DNA of 64,000 bases from an uncultured Sphingobacteriales bacterium (GTDB lineage Bacteria; Bacteroidota; Bacteroidia; Chitinophagales; Chitinophagaceae). Under the pieces are notes generated by a model that saw nothing but the letters and a program-made list of their open reading frames with translations, ran no database searches and was not told the DNA's origin. Shown piece by piece: positions 34,310 through 41,709 of the stretch. Positions within the stretch are counted from its first letter, which is position 1. Each line of letters opens with the position of its first letter. The position numbers and the translations under genes were made by a program. Location: assembly GCA_946479435.1 (NCBI GenBank), contig CAMLFX010000001.1, forward strand, positions 1 to 64,000, read 5' to 3'.

Positions 34310-35755
34310 ATGAAAAAGATCTGGCTTTCTATATTTAGCATAGTGGTACTTACATCTCAGTTCGGTTGTAAGAAAACCTTCGATATAAATAAAAACCCGA
34401 ACTACCCGGAAGATGTAACTGTGAAAGAATTGTTGCCCGCCGCTGAAGTATCTATTTCCCACCAACTAGGCAATTATTTCCAGGTAGTAGGTGGTATATG
34501 GGGGCAATACTGGACACAAAGTCCCAACTCATCACAGTACAGGAATTTTGAACAATATAATCCTGGCCCTTCAACCGCCAATACTGCTTGGCAAGAGCTA
34601 TATGCAGGTGCCCTTACTGACTTGGACCGGATTGTAACAAAAGCAGATACGGCGCTTAATACTCGCAACTATACGGCTATTGCCAAAATATTACAAGGGT
34701 TCACTTATCAGTTACTTACCGATAACTTTGGGGATATACCTTTCTCGGAAGCTTTAAAAGGGGAATCAACCACAGGTGTTGGTAATGTTTCGCCTAAGTA
34801 TGATAAGCAGCAAGACGTTTATGCCGGTATCATAAAACTGGTGAAAGAGGGCAGGGATATGATAACCTTCGACGGAATGTCGCCTGGTACTGACGATGTA
34901 ATATTGCAGGGCGATATGGCAACATGGGGACAGTTTGCTAATACATTATTGTTAAAAATGTATCTACGGATGATTTATGTAAATCCCGGTATGGCCATGC
35001 AGGGTATAACAGAATTGCAAGCCGATCAATATGGCTTTTTAGGAAATACTGTACAAATATCTTATACAAGCGATCCTGGCAATACCTACCCTTTATATTC
35101 GGAAATGGCGAACCTTAATTATACACAAAACCTTATCGCTAGTGCAACTAGTGTAGATTCTATGGTTGCAAGACAAGATCCACGTGTAGATGTATTTTAC
35201 ACAGGTATTGTAGCACTGCAACAAGGTTATTATAGTATACCTAATCCTGGTTCTTATTCAACTCCTTCAGGTACCGTAGGCGGCAATGCTCAGGACCCTT
35301 CCTCTGCTGAAGCCCCGGTAAAATTCATTTCTTCTTATGAAAGTTTGTTCTTGCAGGCTGAAGCGGCAGCGCGATTAGGTACTGGAGATGCGGCTACTTT
35401 ATACAAAACAGCTATAGAAACAAGCATGGCCGAGTATGGCATAGATCCTACAGATCCTGTAGTTGTTCGCTATACAGATACAACGGCAGTATATCCTCTG
35501 GGCGGTTCTCTTGAAGAACAGGTCAAAGCTATTATAACAGAAAAATGGTATGCAATGAATGGTACGCAAAATATCGAGGCATGGACAGAATGGAGGCGTA
35601 CGGGTTATCCTGATTTCTTTACACTTTCTGTTAACTCAAGGGTAGGTAATAACTTCCCCGCAAGGTTGCCGTACCCTGAAACGGAATTGACAAGGAATGC
35701 TAACTTCCCGGGTCAAAAGCAAGTGATTGAAAAAGTATGGTGGGATGTTCATTAA
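34310..35755 (+). CDS. SusD/RagB-family nutrient-binding lipoprotein (SusD-like 2)
   Basis: 481 residues. Lipoprotein signal KKIWLSIFSIVVLTSQFGCK (Cys at 20), followed by KTFDINKNPNYPEDV, the typical start of the SusD-like-2 subgroup. Helical TPR-like parts (TAIAKILQGFTYQLLTDNFGDIPFSEAL; ANTLLLKMYLRMIYVNP) and the C-terminal segment (ITEKWYAMNGTQNIEAWTEW; RTGYPDF; RLPYPETELTRN) match the family. It forms the lid of the SusC channel encoded 22 bases upstream. The stop is followed by a third lipoprotein gene in the same operon. Confidence 0.94.
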   Translation: MKKIWLSIFSIVVLTSQFGCKKTFDINKNPNYPEDVTVKELLPAAEVSISHQLGNYFQVVGGIWGQYWTQSPNSSQYRNFEQYNPGPSTANTAWQELYAGALTDLDRIVTKADTALNTRNYTAIAKILQGFTYQLLTDNFGDIPFSEALKGESTTGVGNVSPKYDKQQDVYAGIIKLVKEGRDMITFDGMSPGTDDVILQGDMATWGQFANTLLLKMYLRMIYVNPGMAMQGITELQADQYGFLGNTVQISYTSDPGNTYPLYSEMANLNYTQNLIASATSVDSMVARQDPRVDVFYTGIVALQQGYYSIPNPGSYSTPSGTVGGNAQDPSSAEAPVKFISSYESLFLQAEAAARLGTGDAATLYKTAIETSMAEYGIDPTDPVVVRYTDTTAVYPLGGSLEEQVKAIITEKWYAMNGTQNIEAWTEWRRTGYPDFFTLSVNSRVGNNFPARLPYPETELTRNANFPGQKQVIEKVWWDVH

Positions 35756-35779
35756 TAACTAACCTAAAAGAGAATGGCT

Positions 35780-36424
35780 ATGAAAAAATTATTAATAATT
35801 ATGTTGGCTGCAATGCCAATTCTATATACTTCCTGCAAAAAGGATGAAGTAGTTTCGAAAGTGGTAAAAGCTACTTACCCCTCAATAAAAGTGAATGGTG
35901 AAAAATACGTTAGTCTTACAGTGGGTCAGGCTTATGATGACCCCGGCGCTGTGGCAACGGATGATATTACGGGTGCTACTACCAATCTTATGGCTGACTA
36001 TTCCTCGCTTGATGTAAACGAGCCGGGTCTGTATTACATGCAGTACTCAGCTAAGAACGCAAATGGCTATATAACCAACGTGGGCAGGTATATTGCGGTG
36101 ACTAATTTCCAGGACGATTTCGATCTTACCGGTTCTTACGAGCGTACTGCTAACGGTGTTATCGTAAATCTTACAAAAGTAGCGCGCGGCCTGTATATGA
36201 CCGACGATATGGGTGGTGCAGGATTACCAAATGCGGCTTATTTTGCGGTGATAGATGACCAGACTATCAGGCTGGGCCCACAGTTATCTGAATCTTTAGG
36301 TTCTGAAATAGAAGGTGCGGATGAAGCATTGCTGCTGGATGCTACTGATACTGCTTATACATATAAGATCTTTGCCCCAGGCTATGGTACCGCACAACGT
36401 ACTTTCGTTAAAGTGCCGGAATAG
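35780..36424 (+). CDS. Surface lipoprotein with DUF5011-like Ig domain (third gene of susCD operon)
   Basis: 214 residues from ATG 35780 (MKKLLIIMLAAMPILYTSC); AAGAGA lies seven bases before it, which favours it over ATG 35774. After the lipid Cys, residues about 35-105 form an Ig-like domain with the GQAYDDPGAVATDD motif common to DUF5011/HYR-like modules. The second half (FDLTGSYERTANGVIVNLTK, VIDDQTIRLGP, YTYKIFAPGYGTAQRTF) is a beta domain like those in SusE/SusF-position lipoproteins. It probably binds the same substrate on the cell surface. Ends at terminator 36446-36476. Confidence 0.75.
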   Translation: MKKLLIIMLAAMPILYTSCKKDEVVSKVVKATYPSIKVNGEKYVSLTVGQAYDDPGAVATDDITGATTNLMADYSSLDVNEPGLYYMQYSAKNANGYITNVGRYIAVTNFQDDFDLTGSYERTANGVIVNLTKVARGLYMTDDMGGAGLPNAAYFAVIDDQTIRLGPQLSESLGSEIEGADEALLLDATDTAYTYKIFAPGYGTAQRTFVKVPE

Positions 36425-36445
36425 ACATTATATTATCTATTACAG

Positions 36446-36476
36446 AAATTCCGGGTACTACACCCGGAATTTTTTT
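36446..36476 (+). terminator. Terminator of the susCD operon
   Basis: AAATTCCGGGT, loop ACTAC, ACCCGGAATTT and four more T. It lies 22 bases past the lipoprotein stop. Confidence 0.85.
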
Positions 36477-36492
36477 GTTTAATTTTCAGGCT

Positions 36493-36945
36493 GTGGGCAC
36501 ACTTAAAGAACAATTATACAGTTTATGCAAACTATATATTGATGAACGCATAAAAAATGCGGAGCAGATAATTAATGATGCGCGTGAAGCCATACACAAC
36601 GAAACCAAAAGCAGTGCGGGCGATAAATACGAAACTACCCGCGAAATGATGCAGCAGGATATTGATATGGCTACTGCAAGAATGAACGATGCGAAACAAC
36701 AACTAGCGGTATTAGATAAGATAAACCTCACCCATACAACAAATATGGTAATACCCGGTAGCATTGTATATACAGATAAAGGCAATTATTTCATTGCAGT
36801 AAGTGCCGGTATATTAAACGCTGATGGCAATGCCTACAATTCTATATCTATCGCCTCACCCATTGGGCAAGCAATGAAAGGCTTGAACCCCGGCAGTAAT
36901 TTTATCTTCAATAAGGTTGACTATACAATAAATAACATACAGTAA
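36493..36945 (+). CDS. Small coiled-coil protein with GreA-like C-terminus
   Basis: About 150 residues. I place the start at GTG 36493 (GTLKEQLYSLCKLYIDERI) because TTG 36475 lies inside the preceding terminator; no ATG is available upstream. Residues 1-75 are two long helices (NAEQIINDAREAIHNETKSS; AGDKYETTREMMQQDIDMA) like the coiled-coil finger of Gre factors. Residues 90-150 are beta-rich and end SPIGQAMKGLNPGSNFIFNK then VDYTINNI, close to the GreA/GreB C-terminal pattern (SPLxxALxGKxxGDxV). The acidic finger-tip residues needed for transcript cleavage are not evident. Function is inferred only as RNA-polymerase-channel or Gre-like. Confidence 0.6.
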   Translation: MGTLKEQLYSLCKLYIDERIKNAEQIINDAREAIHNETKSSAGDKYETTREMMQQDIDMATARMNDAKQQLAVLDKINLTHTTNMVIPGSIVYTDKGNYFIAVSAGILNADGNAYNSISIASPIGQAMKGLNPGSNFIFNKVDYTINNIQ

Positions 36946-37190
36946 TTTTATACAATTTTACGTATATTTGCTATTGTATATATTCTGTATAAAGAAGAAT
37001 ATTTGCAGTAGAAAATAATAGATATGTTGTTCACTTTTGCTAATAACTGTAAAACGTAACGTGCAACAATTCATAGCTAAAAATCAAAGCACGCAAGTGT
37101 TTCGTTATCCAAATGTCGCAGCAGAATTTTTTTATTTTTCTTGTTTTTCAACAAAAATGAACAACAAATATAATTTAAATTCATACAAAT

Positions 37191-37218
37191 AAAAAGCCCC
37201 TGCTAAATAGCAAGGGCT
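37191..37218 (-). terminator. Terminator after the M2 peptidase gene
   Basis: AGCCCCTGCT, loop AAAT, AGCAAGGGCT (one mismatch), with TTTTTATTTG after it on the minus strand. About 22 bases past the stop at 37241. The rest of the 36946-37240 gap is AT-rich and I see nothing else in it. Confidence 0.75.
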
Positions 37219-37240
37219 CTGAGAAAAAGTTCTTATAATA

Positions 37241-39046
37241 CTACATGGTGTACTTACGGCCTTTGTTCTGTTCTTTCAGCCAGTTAACCAAGGGTTCAAA
37301 ATATTCCAGCATTGCTTTGGCGTTCAGTTCATCACCTGTTGATTCTTTCAACACCTTGCGCCAATCTTTAGAAGCACCCGGCCTCATGATCTTGGTCATG
37401 AACTCACCGATCTCTTTGTGGCCATAGTAGTTGGTAGCACGAGGATCCTGGTGAAGAATGTTCTTGGCAATGTGGTTGTGCAACTGGTATAGTATCACGT
37501 AAGAGAGTGCATAGTCGTAATACTGTGCAGGGTCATCGTTGATGTGTGTTTTGGTAGCGGCATCGCAGTACTCCTCCCCACGCGGCGACGGTGGTTCAAT
37601 GCCTTGATACTTCTTGGCCAGCTCCCACCACTTGGCGTTGAACTGATCAGGTGCCAGGTTGTCAACATACAGCGCCTTCTCGAAGTTGCTCATAGTACCC
37701 GATGAGAAGAAGATGAACACAACAGAGTTCAGCGCCTCTTTCAACAGCGATTGTATGCTGTCCACCTTTACGTCAGCACCTACCAGGCCACGGTCAATAA
37801 GGTAAGGCTTTTGCATAGCAGCAAGGCCCATCATGGTACCAATAGCTTCGTGGTAGGCACGGTTAGCGCCACCGCGCAGCAAAGGCGGTACATCGTTGTT
37901 TGTGTAAGTCATGTAATAGTAGATATGGCCCAGCTCGTGGTTGGCAGTTTCATACCATTCAGCATTAGGCTCTACACTCATCAGGCTGCGTACATCCTTA
38001 TTCAGGTCCATATGCCAGGCCGATGCGTGGTTGTTCTTCTTAACGTTAGAGTCGTTAGGGTAAGGATACAGGCTCGATTTGGCCCAGAAGGTAGGAGGCA
38101 ATGCAGGATAGCCCATACTGGTGTATAGCTTCTCACCTTCTTTCACTACCCACTCAGCTGATTTGGTCCCCAATATACTATCCAGGTTGATGCCCTGAAC
38201 GGTTACAGCAGAGCTCCAGTCCTGGCCCCAGCGGTTAGTAAGCCAGTGTGCAGGCAGGTAGTCGGGTACAGTGCTCATACCATACTTCTTGGCTAGTTCA
38301 TAACGCATCCAGGTATGTAGCTCACGATACAGTGGCTTCAGTTCCTCCATCAGGCGGTCCATGGTCTGCATCATCTCGTCGGTCTTCATGCCATAGTCAC
38401 TCACCTGGTAAGTGAAGTAGTCGTGATAGCCAAGTGCTTGCACCGTTTGGTTGCGCAGGTTGCGGAGGTTGACAAGGCCGCCTTTCAGGGTCTTGCCTAC
38501 TTCTTTACTTGCTTCCCAGGCCACAAGTCGCTTGTTGATATCGGTCTCCTTCTTCAACATATCGTCCAGGTCGTTGGTGCTTACCTTCTTACCGTCCAGT
38601 GTGTATTGGTAGCCGTATAGCTGGCGTGTCTGTTCATTTTCAGCCTTGATGCGCTGCTTCACCACATCGGCTATGGTTTGCGGGTTGTTGGCCGCAGCGT
38701 ATAGTATCAGTTCCAGTTGCTTCACCTGTATTTCGGTAAGCTTGTCCTTCTGGTCCATGAACTTGCGGGCATTATCAATGTTCTCCTTACTACCTGTGAA
38801 GGCCGCCATAGCTTCGTCAGCCTTCTGTGCATTGAGTGTATTGGTGGAGTCGCCTTCTACTATCTCTGTGTTCGACTTCCATTGTGCTTCGCTTGAGTTG
38901 GTATAGAACTTCACATACTGCTCTGTATAGCCGTCAACGAACTTCTGGGCTTCTGCCTGTTCAGGGCTTTGCTTTGGGCCACTATCTTTACAGGCTGTAA
39001 ATAGCAACGATGCGCCGATGCATAATGCAACAAGTGTACGTTTCAT
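37241..39046 (-). CDS. M2-family peptidyl-dipeptidase (ACE-like) lipoprotein
   Basis: 601 residues from ATG 39046; the frame is open further to 39364, but that part is antisense-like overlap with the M28 gene. MKRTLVALCIGASLLFTAC is a lipoprotein signal (Cys at 19). The zinc site of M2 peptidases is complete: HELGH at 370-374 and Glu400 in AYHEAIGTMM. Other ACE-typical stretches are WHMDLNKDVRSLM and PSPRGEEYCDAATKTHIN. The family removes C-terminal dipeptides from peptides. It is exported, so it acts in the periplasm or on the outer surface. 34 bases after the M28 peptidase gene, so the two are co-expressed. Confidence 0.92.
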   Translation of the reverse strand: MKRTLVALCIGASLLFTACKDSGPKQSPEQAEAQKFVDGYTEQYVKFYTNSSEAQWKSNTEIVEGDSTNTLNAQKADEAMAAFTGSKENIDNARKFMDQKDKLTEIQVKQLELILYAAANNPQTIADVVKQRIKAENEQTRQLYGYQYTLDGKKVSTNDLDDMLKKETDINKRLVAWEASKEVGKTLKGGLVNLRNLRNQTVQALGYHDYFTYQVSDYGMKTDEMMQTMDRLMEELKPLYRELHTWMRYELAKKYGMSTVPDYLPAHWLTNRWGQDWSSAVTVQGINLDSILGTKSAEWVVKEGEKLYTSMGYPALPPTFWAKSSLYPYPNDSNVKKNNHASAWHMDLNKDVRSLMSVEPNAEWYETANHELGHIYYYMTYTNNDVPPLLRGGANRAYHEAIGTMMGLAAMQKPYLIDRGLVGADVKVDSIQSLLKEALNSVVFIFFSSGTMSNFEKALYVDNLAPDQFNAKWWELAKKYQGIEPPSPRGEEYCDAATKTHINDDPAQYYDYALSYVILYQLHNHIAKNILHQDPRATNYYGHKEIGEFMTKIMRPGASKDWRKVLKESTGDELNAKAMLEYFEPLVNWLKEQNKGRKYTM

Positions 39047-39080
39047 ATATGAATGTTGATTTGTGGCTAAGATACTGCTA

Positions 39081-40382
39081 TTAGGGCTTTGGTGTATCCC
39101 CCTGCATCTCCCCCGTAAAGTCGATGAGTAGTTTGGCAAGCCCGTCAATATGTTCCAGCGAAAGTTCTTTGACAGTATCAAACACATCGTGGTAAAAGCC
39201 TTTGGTGCCATTGCCATATATGAACACCGCAGGTGCACCTGCCTGGCTAAAGCTGTAGTGATCGCTGTTCCTGGTTTGGTCACGCTTCCTGATCTCAGGT
39301 ACGTAGCCTTTCTTCTGGTTGATGCGTTCAAGCAAACTGAACGCAGGTGCTTGTGTTTCGCCATTCACTACGGTGATACCATTCGTCGCATCGCCGGTCA
39401 TATCTAGGTTGATGACAAACTTGATACGATCGAGCGGAAAGACTGGATTAGCCACATAGTGTTTAGAACCCAGCAAGCCTGCTTCTTCACCACTAAAGAG
39501 CATAAAGGCAACAGAGTACTTCTGCGGATGTTCGGAGAAGTAATTGGCCAGGTACATCACCATTGCCGTACCACTTGCGTTATCGTGAGCGCCAGGGAAG
39601 AAAGTAGCCTTGCCCATGTGCCCTAAGTGATCGTAATGGGCACTAAATACAATGAAGCTATCAGGTTGCTCAGTACCTAAAGAGTAAGCCAGCACATTCT
39701 GCGATTGGAAAGATGGCACGTACTTCGCTTCTACATCTGCCAAAACTTTCTTAGGGCGTTTGGGTAGCACAGTATCTTCTACATAGAAGACAGTTGCAGG
39801 TACAGTATCCTGATTAGCGGTCCATATCAGCTTGCCATGTTTGGGTATAATGAACAGGTTAGCTGGTAATTGCTGTGCAAACGTGCGCCAGCCAAAGTTG
39901 AGGTACTTGCTTGCCGTATCGGCATTCTTTAGGTAGTATGCCTTACCTGTTTTGAACTCAGCCTTCACTACATCCCATGCAGTTGTGTCCTTTACATTAG
40001 CAAGGTTGACAGTAGTAAGCTTCACCTTCTTATCACTATGGTATGACTTGCTGGCGCCTTGTACCAGGTAATCGATTCCAGGCCTTAGTTCCTTCTTGTT
40101 GATAGTAAGAGACATTGCACCGGGGAAGGTGTTGATACCGAATGAATACTTTTGGTAGTAGGTGCTATCCTTATCGAAAGGAAGGAGGCCCCATTCTTTG
40201 AAATGACGGCGAATATAGGCAGCGGCTTTATCGCCACCCTTGTTTACATAACCGCGCCCGTGCATGCTATGGCCTGATAGTGTAGTGATCTGATATTTGA
40301 GCCAGCGCTTCTCGTTCTGCGCTTTGGCTGAGTTTGATATAGCCGATAGAAACAGGAGGATATAGATGAAGTATGTTCTCAT
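39081..40382 (-). CDS. M28-family zinc aminopeptidase, secreted
   Basis: 433 residues with signal peptide (RTYFIYILLFLSAISNSAKAQ). The two-zinc site of M28 peptidases is visible: SAHYDHLGH, GAHDNASGTAMVMYLA, LFSGEEAGLLGSKHY, NLDMTGD and the last His in RNSDHYSFSQAGAPAVF. A PA-like insert probably occupies residues 110-220. It starts three bases after the ketoacyl-synthase stop, so it is translated from the same message. With the M2 dipeptidase it forms an extracytoplasmic peptide-degrading pair. Confidence 0.92.
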   Translation of the reverse strand: MRTYFIYILLFLSAISNSAKAQNEKRWLKYQITTLSGHSMHGRGYVNKGGDKAAAYIRRHFKEWGLLPFDKDSTYYQKYSFGINTFPGAMSLTINKKELRPGIDYLVQGASKSYHSDKKVKLTTVNLANVKDTTAWDVVKAEFKTGKAYYLKNADTASKYLNFGWRTFAQQLPANLFIIPKHGKLIWTANQDTVPATVFYVEDTVLPKRPKKVLADVEAKYVPSFQSQNVLAYSLGTEQPDSFIVFSAHYDHLGHMGKATFFPGAHDNASGTAMVMYLANYFSEHPQKYSVAFMLFSGEEAGLLGSKHYVANPVFPLDRIKFVINLDMTGDATNGITVVNGETQAPAFSLLERINQKKGYVPEIRKRDQTRNSDHYSFSQAGAPAVFIYGNGTKGFYHDVFDTVKELSLEHIDGLAKLLIDFTGEMQGDTPKP

Positions 40383-40385
40383 AAC

Positions 40386-41606
40386 TTAGCCGTTCCAGCG
40401 CTTGATGATGAGTGAAGAGTTGGTGCCGCCAAAACCAAATGAGTTCGACAAAAATACGTCGAAATGTTGTTTCAATATTTGCGGAATGATGTTGATCTTG
40501 GCTGAATGTTCATCAGGATTGTCGAAATTGATATTGGGCGCAATGAAGTCATTCTGCATCATCAGCATTGAATATACCACTTCGCTTGCGCCTGCCATCC
40601 AGCATTCATGTCCCGTCATCGATTTAGTAGAACTAACCGGCACCTTGCCCCCAAACACTTCAAATATGGCTTCAGCTTCACTGCCATCGCCGGCAGGTGT
40701 GGAAGTAGCGTGTGCATTGATATATTCAATAGCAGCAGCACTCAAACCGGCATCTTTCAAAGCACGGTTTATAGAACGTACCTGGCCATCTACGCTTGGA
40801 TTGGATATATGCTGTCCATTCGATGAAAACCCGTAGCCCGCTACTTCAGCGAGTACGGTTGCACCGCGCGCCTGGGCCGATTCAAGGCTTTCGAGTATAA
40901 CTGTGGCGGCGCCGCCACCAGGTACCAGGCCATCGCGGTCTTTATCGAAAGGACGGGAAGCCTTTGTAGGCTCACTTTCCCGAAGAGAGAATGTACCCAA
41001 CGCATCGAAATTGGGCATGGAGTATATGTTTACTTCTTGTGCCCCACCGCATATTACGCGGTCTTGCATGCCTTGCTTTATAAACAGGTAGCCTAAACCA
41101 ATGGCGTGTGAACCACTGGCACATGCTGCACTGATTGAGAAGTTGATACCACGCAGCTTGAAGATGGTGGAGAGGTTCATGGTAACGGTGGAGTTCAATA
41201 CCTGAAATACAGAGCCTGAACCTACCATCATAGTATCCTTCTTTTCGCGTATCAGGTCTATAGCTTCAATAACGGGTTTGGCGCAACTATCGTTGCCATA
41301 TACAATGCCTGTTTCATTATGTTCCAGGTAGCCAATATCTATACCTGCCTGTTCCAATGCCTCGCGCGTGGCCATGTAGGCAAACTCAGCATGTTCGGGC
41401 ATCATGATACGCGAGCGCCTGTCGAGCAGGGCCTTCAGTTGCGGTCGCTCAACATAGCCTGTCAATGCAGAGCGGTAGCCCATTTCTTTGCGGGCAGGAT
41501 CGAATATAATGCCTGACTTGCCTTCGAACAAAGACTGCGCGACCTCTGCCTTTTGCTTGCCTAATGAAGAATAAATACCTAGACCTGTAATAACTACACG
41601 TTGCAT
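40386..41606 (-). CDS. Beta-ketoacyl-[acyl-carrier-protein] synthase, FabF-like
   Basis: Condenses acyl chains with malonyl-ACP. 406 residues with the complete Cys-His-His triad: SAACASGSHAIG, YINAHATSTPAGDGSE and STKSMTGHECWMAGA; the end is SNSFGFGGTNSSLIIKR. The sequence is not the housekeeping FabF pattern (for example GHECWMAGA and the opening VITGLGIYSSLGKQK). Such variants occur in aryl-polyene/flexirubin-type clusters. A fabG-like and an ammonia-lyase gene of the same type lie 2-5 kb upstream on the same strand. It begins a transcript with the M28 and M2 peptidases, after a terminator at 41651-41689. Confidence 0.9.
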   Translation of the reverse strand: MQRVVITGLGIYSSLGKQKAEVAQSLFEGKSGIIFDPARKEMGYRSALTGYVERPQLKALLDRRSRIMMPEHAEFAYMATREALEQAGIDIGYLEHNETGIVYGNDSCAKPVIEAIDLIREKKDTMMVGSGSVFQVLNSTVTMNLSTIFKLRGINFSISAACASGSHAIGLGYLFIKQGMQDRVICGGAQEVNIYSMPNFDALGTFSLRESEPTKASRPFDKDRDGLVPGGGAATVILESLESAQARGATVLAEVAGYGFSSNGQHISNPSVDGQVRSINRALKDAGLSAAAIEYINAHATSTPAGDGSEAEAIFEVFGGKVPVSSTKSMTGHECWMAGASEVVYSMLMMQNDFIAPNINFDNPDEHSAKINIIPQILKQHFDVFLSNSFGFGGTNSSLIIKRWNG

Positions 41607-41650
41607 AACAATAATTGAATACGGCTGTTTTCTATGAGGAGTAAAAATAA

Positions 41651-41689
41651 ATGAAAAGGCGCATTTACAGGTGAACTATAAATGCGCCT
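41651..41689 (-). terminator. Terminator after the PNGase F-like gene
   Basis: An 11-bp stem AGGCGCATTTA / TAAATGCGCCT around an 11-base loop, followed on the minus strand by TTTCATTTATTTTT. About 21 bases past the stop at 41710. Confidence 0.8.
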
Positions 41690-41709
41690 CAGGTATAAAA
41701 AGCAAGATG

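Noticed and set aside
39047..39364. N-terminal extension of the M2 peptidase frame
   Set aside because: It is antisense-frame overlap with the M28 gene end. The lipoprotein signal starts at 39046 and gives the normal family length.
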